From: an uncultured Flavobacteriales bacterium | Lineage (GTDB): Bacteria; Bacteroidota; Bacteroidia; Flavobacteriales_D; Sanyastnellaceae | Assembly: GCA_905479395.1 (NCBI GenBank) | Contig: CAJQMI010000083.1 | Span: 1 to 44,487 of the forward strand | Direction of reading: 5' to 3' | Length of the DNA: 44,487 bases | In this document: positions 40,110-44,487 of the stretch, one piece after another | Numbering within the stretch: the first letter of the stretch is position 1 | Layout of the letters: every line of letters starts with the position of its first letter | Position numbers and translations under genes: made by a program | The notes under the pieces: model-generated | The model's database searches: none | Told to the model about the DNA's origin: nothing | Seen by the model: the letters and a program-made list of their open reading frames with translations, nothing else

Positions 40110-40117
40110 TAAAATTA
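40110..40117 (-). promoter_or_regulatory. Possible -7 promoter box for purD
   Basis: The minus-strand octamer TAATTTTA matches TAnnTTTG except for the last base and ends 4 nt before the purD ATG. Confidence 0.33.
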
Positions 40118-40205
40118 AGGGGTCTCGCCGCGTACACAAAGAATCGTTGGAAACTTCATGTGTGCGCGCAGTAACTTGCAGGGAAATCGCTCTTCATCGA
40201 CTCAC

Positions 40206-41996
40206 ATGGATCAACCTTTTTTGTCTGCCGTCATCATTGCCTACAATGAATCGCACAACATCGAGCGTTGCTTGAGATCATTGCAATCTGTGGCGGATGA
40301 GATTTTGGTGGTGGATTCCGGATCAAAAGACGATACAGTTGCAAAGAGTGAAGCGCTTGGTGCTCGTGTGTTGCATCATGAATTTGAAGGGCATATCCAA
40401 CAGAAAAACTGGGCTGCACAGCAGGCAAATGGTACGTGGCTGATTTCCTTGGATGCAGATGAAAGTTTGAGCGAGGAGCTAATAGCATCGCTGCAACAAT
40501 GGAGAAAGGAAGCTCCAAATCATTGTGGATATCGCGTCAATCGGCTGACCTCCTATTGCGGTCATTGGGTGCGCCACGGCGGGTGGTATCCTGATCAAAA
40601 AATTCGCCTCTGGCAAAACGGAACAGCAAAGTGGTCTGGTGAAAATCCGCACGATCGTTTGGAATTGAAGGGCAACCAAATTTCGGGTCACCTCAAAGGA
40701 GATTTACTTCACCACTCGTATCATTCGGAAGAAGATCATATCCGGCAAATTGAGTATTTCTCAGATATTTCTGCAGCCAATTATACCGGTCCTTTCTGGT
40801 TGACCAGTGCTTGGGTGCGCCCAATAAAAAGAGCCTTTCAATGGTCAAAAAATGCGATTCTCCGTGGCGGGTGGCGCGATGGATGGGCGGGCTGGACGAT
40901 CGCCAAGTATAGCGCTCTCGCGACTGCAAGGAAATATGAAAAAGCCCGTTGTTATCAGCGCTCAAAACGATTGCTAGATGCTTCTGAAAGAGGCCAAATT
41001 CAACGGGTATTGGTGTGCCGAACGGACGCCATCGGCGATGCCATTTTGACCCTTCCCATGGCGACATGGATGAAGTCTTCTCGTCCGAAATTGCAGGTGG
41101 ACTTTCTGGTCCGAGCTTATGCCGCTCCTGTGGTAGAGGCGGCAGTTGATGTGGATGAAGTTGTGATTTGGGCGCCAAACACGCCAACTGACCTTTCTAG
41201 CTATGATGTTGCAATCATGGCCTTTCCAGATGCGGAAGTTGCGCAGTTTATTCGTGCCCAAGGCGTGCCAATCTTAGTGGGTACATCTCGAAGATGGCCA
41301 TTCCGACGTTACGTCACGCATAAAAACCGAACATCCCGCAAAACGTCAGGTTACCACGAGGCGTGGCATGGCCTTGAATTGGCCAAAACAATGCATCCCT
41401 CACCAGGCTGGGAAACACCAGGCTTGCGGCTTCCAGGCTCTTCTGATGAAATGAAACATATGGGAAGGTTAAAGGCAAAGGCCTGGGCGCTTGCAAAGGA
41501 GGGCATTGAAGGTGCATATCAGTGGGTGGTTGAGGGGCACAAGCACATCATTGTGCATCCAGGATCTGCCGGAAGTGCGAACAATTGGACCATCAATCAA
41601 TACATCGAATTGATGGATCGTCTATGCGCTTCAGGGCACCGTGTTCTGTTAACCGGCACGGCCCAGGAGTCTGATCTGTTGGGGTTTCATGACCGTCAAT
41701 TTCCTGCGGATGTCATCAATACCATGGGTAAAATGAAGTTGGATCAATTGCTCGCTTTGATTGGCGTGGCAGATGGATTGGTGGCTTCTAGCACAGGACC
41801 GCTGCACATGGCAGCAGCTTCCAACATCATGTGTTTGGGATTGTATGGACCCGCTGCCCCTGAATGGCCAGAACGGTGGCATCCTCTCGGACCAAAAGCG
41901 CGATGGTTAACGTCAAAGGGCCTGACCGAGCGAGGGGCGCTTGCCATTGAATTGGATGAGGTCTTGGCCGAAATCGAAGAAGGGCTTAAGGCATAA
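40206..41996 (+). CDS. Bifunctional glycosyltransferase: GT2 (WaaE-like) fused to GT9 (heptosyltransferase-like)
   Basis: A 596-aa single chain with two LPS-type glycosyltransferases. The N-terminal half (about 6-255) is a GT2 domain: AVIIAYNES, VVDSGS (35-40) and the metal-binding DADE (83-86), followed by the WaaE-like region YPDQKIRLW. The C-terminal half (about 266-596) is a GT9 domain: TDAIGDAILTLP (273-284), HPGSAGSANNW (451-461) and STGPLHMAAAS (529-539). The join is a short basic helix without a long linker and there is no frameshift or stop. Probably cytoplasmic face of the inner membrane, building the LPS core or a surface glycan. An earlier in-frame ATG at 40158 adds no conserved sequence. 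It overlaps the O-antigen ligase gene tail-to-tail by 11 bp. Confidence 0.9.
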   Translation: MDQPFLSAVIIAYNESHNIERCLRSLQSVADEILVVDSGSKDDTVAKSEALGARVLHHEFEGHIQQKNWAAQQANGTWLISLDADESLSEELIASLQQWRKEAPNHCGYRVNRLTSYCGHWVRHGGWYPDQKIRLWQNGTAKWSGENPHDRLELKGNQISGHLKGDLLHHSYHSEEDHIRQIEYFSDISAANYTGPFWLTSAWVRPIKRAFQWSKNAILRGGWRDGWAGWTIAKYSALATARKYEKARCYQRSKRLLDASERGQIQRVLVCRTDAIGDAILTLPMATWMKSSRPKLQVDFLVRAYAAPVVEAAVDVDEVVIWAPNTPTDLSSYDVAIMAFPDAEVAQFIRAQGVPILVGTSRRWPFRRYVTHKNRTSRKTSGYHEAWHGLELAKTMHPSPGWETPGLRLPGSSDEMKHMGRLKAKAWALAKEGIEGAYQWVVEGHKHIIVHPGSAGSANNWTINQYIELMDRLCASGHRVLLTGTAQESDLLGFHDRQFPADVINTMGKMKLDQLLALIGVADGLVASSTGPLHMAAASNIMCLGLYGPAAPEWPERWHPLGPKARWLTSKGLTERGALAIELDEVLAEIEEGLKA

Positions 41997-43602
41997 TTCG
42001 TCGGCCCAGTAATCCGATTAAGAAGCCGGAAAATGTGACGCCAGCTTGGGTTTCCAAGGTGTCCTCGGTGATGCAGGAAAGGGCTATGATTAGGCTCGCC
42101 AACATGGCTAACTTGAAAGGATAAGTCGAAAAAGTAGTGCGTGGTACCGCCACTAAAGTGATCAAGATGGTCATCCACAGCAACATGGACAAGGGCCCAC
42201 CAGAAATCAGGAATGTGATGAATTGATTGTGAGGGCGCAGCCTGAAGTCGAGATCCAAAGGAGAGTTGCGCTCAGAATAGGACAGCGCGATCGCTGCAGG
42301 GACATCGCCAGTGCCAACTCCCAATACCGGATGGTTTTGAAATACCTGAAAGGCATTCTGAAGAAAGAGAAACCGCTGCACCAAAGAATGTCCGCTGGGG
42401 TTCCCACCATCCAATGCATTCCAGATTTCAAATTGTACGATGTCCCAGCGGCGCAGCAATCCACTGTGTGTTTCTTCTAGAATGGTTGGCACACCCGATT
42501 CGATTCGGGCAACATCAGCATTGTTAAGAGCGGCAACTCCCGCTTTATTTTTCATCAGGTCCAATGATGTCATATAACGAAGCAAGGTCATTCGCAATTC
42601 CTGACCACGCCCATCTGCTCCTTCAAAAGGCAAATCGCTGCGTTCCTTCCAAGCTTCGCTCAGTTCTCCCCATGCGATGTTCGTCCAGACATGATGGCCG
42701 TTTTCTAGCATGCAGCGGCCTGGATAATGCAAATAGTGTTCACCACTGTCTGTAGTGGCCTTCATTGAACTGGCATCGGGATACCTTGGCCAAAGGCTAG
42801 CGCCAGCGAGAAGAGCACAAATGAGAAGTCCTCCAAGAATCCCAATTGTCCCATTTTTTGGAGGCCATGGTGTTTCGAGCGATCGGTTAGCAGGACGTTC
42901 TGAGCGATAGAGCGCATAAGCTGACAGGGCGGAAATGGGCATGAGAACTGCTCCTGTAATGGAGGCGGTCTTCCAGATAAATGCGGTTCCGAGAACACCG
43001 ATTATGAGCGCAATGAATCCAGCTTTTGGCTTCTGTGTCTGGAAAGCTCGAAGGAGCCACCACGACCAAATAAAGGCAATCATCAAACTAAACCGGATGT
43101 GTGAAATGAAAGGCGACCAGTCCCTTGCTTCAACGGTGTCGATGGAGGAGCTTCCGGCCCAAAGTGCACCAATGCAAGCTGCTACAACGGCGAATGCCAG
43201 CGTGTGCTGGACCAATTCAAGCCCTCTTCTTTGCTCCCAACGACCCGTGATGAGTACCAAGGGGAATGCCAAAAGTGGCAATTGAATGCGCAGAGCTCTC
43301 CATCCTTGGGTCAAATCTTCCGTCCAGAATTGTCCGATTAATTGCCAACAAAACAGCGCAAGAATTGCCCATAGGAGCGGTTGTGACTTCCAAAAATCCC
43401 ATGAGCGACCGCGGAAGATGGGACCATTGTGCCATCGGTCGAGGCCCCAAGCAAGCACCAGAAGAAATGCTCCTTGGCTCATCAGAAAGTTTGAAAACGG
43501 CAGTGCGATTGATGTGATGATCAAAGCCAAGTCATAGCCGCGTTGGACGCGACGTTTTCCTGCGGCACTGGATGTGGTGAGTTGCTTTGATCGATTTTCC
43601 AT
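41986..43602 (-). CDS. O-antigen ligase-like polytopic membrane protein (Wzy_C/WaaL family)
   Basis: A 538-aa membrane protein with about ten to twelve TM helices: clusters near residues 25-55, 75-95, 110-160 and 170-235, a long periplasmic loop (~265-430), and further helices at 470-535. The loop and the motif LRPHNQFITFLISGG just before the last helices fit the Wzy_C superfamily, where a His/Arg pair in the large loop is needed to transfer polysaccharide to lipid A core. It could alternatively be an O-antigen polymerase. It lies 11 bp downstream of the S41 protease gene and opposite the GT2-GT9 gene. Confidence 0.82.
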   Translation of the reverse strand: MENRSKQLTTSSAAGKRRVQRGYDLALIITSIALPFSNFLMSQGAFLLVLAWGLDRWHNGPIFRGRSWDFWKSQPLLWAILALFCWQLIGQFWTEDLTQGWRALRIQLPLLAFPLVLITGRWEQRRGLELVQHTLAFAVVAACIGALWAGSSSIDTVEARDWSPFISHIRFSLMIAFIWSWWLLRAFQTQKPKAGFIALIIGVLGTAFIWKTASITGAVLMPISALSAYALYRSERPANRSLETPWPPKNGTIGILGGLLICALLAGASLWPRYPDASSMKATTDSGEHYLHYPGRCMLENGHHVWTNIAWGELSEAWKERSDLPFEGADGRGQELRMTLLRYMTSLDLMKNKAGVAALNNADVARIESGVPTILEETHSGLLRRWDIVQFEIWNALDGGNPSGHSLVQRFLFLQNAFQVFQNHPVLGVGTGDVPAAIALSYSERNSPLDLDFRLRPHNQFITFLISGGPLSMLLWMTILITLVAVPRTTFSTYPFKLAMLASLIIALSCITEDTLETQAGVTFSGFLIGLLGRRIMP

Positions 43603-43612
43603 CGAGCGTCCG

Positions 43613-44487
43613 TTAGTTTATTCCCGCAAGAATCGTTTTGTATTCCCCAGAATTGAGCATTTCGATGGCAGCAGCCAGCGTGGAATCACGCGGTAGGGAC
43701 CATTCGAAGACGCCCGTTTGAAGGTAATAGCGCATCACGATTTCCTCTTCAAGAGCAACTTGAATCTGCGCCCTGAACTTCAAAAGGTCCCTTTCGACTT
43801 CTGGCTGCAGGGTCACCTCGAGGTTTTCAAAGGCATCGGGATTTAGCGCGTACACCTCTTCCTCTTCAGCCATTTCTTTCAGGCGATTCCAGATGATTGA
43901 GGTCTCAGATTCGTATTCTGTTGAGGCATTGTTTGCGGCGAAGCGTACAAACTCATTCCAGTCGTCCTCGGTGAGTTCAAATGCTGCTGATGCCGCAATT
44001 GTATCGCGCTCAGCAGTCCATGCATTTGCAAAGTCGAATAAAACGCCACTTTCGTACAGTCCTTCTAGAACAAACCCTACTGTTGGTAGGGATGTCGGAA
44101 CATCGGGTTGCACCCCTTTTCCGTCAACAACCGGGCGGCCATTGCGGGTGTAAAACACCTCGATCAGGGAGTCAGCAACTGCTTGAGCACTCCCATCTTC
44201 ACTCCGATTACCTCCGTAATCCAACCGTTGGATGCACCGTCCACTGGGCGTGTAATATTTGGCCACCGTCACTTTTAGCTTGGTGCCGTAAGCCAGTTGT
44301 TTTGACTGTTGGACCAGGCCCTTGCCATAACTCTCTTGACCAACAATGATGGCACGATCCAGATCTTGCAATGTGCCCGATACGATTTCGGAAGCGGAAG
44401 CAGACATGCCGTCAATCAACACGGCTACCGGTAGATCTGCCAACAAGGCGTCGCCCATAGTGCTGTAGCTTTTTTCCCATTCTTTTG
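43613..44487 (-). CDS. S41 family C-terminal processing protease, C-terminal part (cut by window edge)
   Basis: The frame is open to the right edge of the window, so the N-terminal signal peptide, PDZ domain and first part of the catalytic domain are missing here. Visible are the catalytic Ser motif GMSASASEIVSGTLQD with LIDG before it, and the Lys of the Ser-Lys dyad in SYGKGLVQ. KYYTPSGRCIQ and the GVQPDV-type KGVQPDVPTS segment, typical of CtpA/tail-specific proteases, follow. The C-terminal ~160 residues are an acidic helical extension common in Bacteroidota S41 proteins. Predicted periplasmic endoprotease. An internal ATG at 44458 is not the start, because conserved sequence continues upstream of it. 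Confidence 0.9.
   Translation of the reverse strand, partial: KEWEKSYSTMGDALLADLPVAVLIDGMSASASEIVSGTLQDLDRAIIVGQESYGKGLVQQSKQLAYGTKLKVTVAKYYTPSGRCIQRLDYGGNRSEDGSAQAVADSLIEVFYTRNGRPVVDGKGVQPDVPTSLPTVGFVLEGLYESGVLFDFANAWTAERDTIAASAAFELTEDDWNEFVRFAANNASTEYESETSIIWNRLKEMAEEEEVYALNPDAFENLEVTLQPEVERDLLKFRAQIQVALEEEIVMRYYLQTGVFEWSLPRDSTLAAAIEMLNSGEYKTILAGIN

Noticed and set aside
1-44487. Search for tRNA/rRNA genes, CRISPR repeats, insertion sequences, prophage genes, toxin-antitoxin or defence islands
   Set aside because: None was recognised by eye; gene order and codon style look uniform and housekeeping-like throughout. A covariance-model tRNA scan and repeat search would be the decisive check.

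Overview
The window looks like an ordinary chromosomal stretch from a member of the Bacteroidota, most likely a Flavobacteriales-type bacterium. Marker genes are the gliding-motility lipoprotein GldH, a secreted M43 metalloprotease with a type IX secretion (T9SS) C-terminal signal, RicT (PSP1), DUF2480, an IPExxxVDY-type protein between rnc and pyk, DUF349-repeat and DUF6427-like proteins, and the long form of IspG. Purine-rich Shine-Dalgarno sequences are mostly absent. Many genes instead have a TAnnTTTG-like box, the -7 element known from Bacteroidota, directly before the start codon. I see no tRNA, rRNA, insertion sequence, prophage or CRISPR array. Coding density is very high and no gene-free stretch exceeds about 130 bp.

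Layout. 1-3803: 5' part of leuS (-), a divergent polysaccharide deacetylase (+), a five-repeat DUF349 protein (-) and recX (+). 3821-7639: prfB and fumC (+), then manC preceded by a previously hidden 51-aa lipoprotein gene (-). 7680-9880: MlaE/MlaF-type lipid ABC transporter and an iodotyrosine-deiodinase-like flavoprotein (+). 9970-14159: acpP-fabF-rnc-IPExxxVDY-pyk (+). 14246-18692: ileS, a DksA/TraR-like protein and lspA (+). 18722-20659: ispG (-). 20789-27139: recO, TonB-dependent receptor, DNA polymerase III delta', ricT and gldH (+). 27136-27591: rhodanese lipoprotein (-). 27673-29790: M43 protease (+), closed by a strong bidirectional terminator. 29878-38540, all minus: a secreted protein and a His-rich lipoprotein, polA, DUF2480, dxs, purQ and a DUF6427-like membrane protein. 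38574-44487: a one-TM micro-protein (+), purD (-), a fused GT2-GT9 glycosyltransferase (+), an O-antigen-ligase-like protein and a truncated S41 protease (-).

How the genes work together. The housekeeping functions cover translation (leuS, ileS, prfB, dksA-like), fatty-acid synthesis (acpP, fabF), isoprenoid synthesis (dxs, ispG), purine synthesis (purQ, purD), central carbon metabolism (fumC, pyk), DNA repair and replication (recX, recO, holB, polA) and RNA processing (rnc, ricT). The envelope theme is strong: nucleotide-sugar supply (manC), LPS glycosyltransferases and ligase, lipid transport (MlaEF), lipoprotein maturation (lspA), several lipoproteins, a TonB receptor and T9SS cargo.

Most notable observations: a recurring promoter-like box 4-7 nt before the start codon at ten genes, suggesting leaderless mRNAs; the IYD-like dehalogenase with its Glu-Tyr-Lys substrate clamp; the single-chain GT2-GT9 enzyme; two start-stop-coupled mini-ORFs ahead of ileS and dxs; and the unannotated small lipoprotein coupled to manC. 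I do not see an obviously new defence or mobile system.
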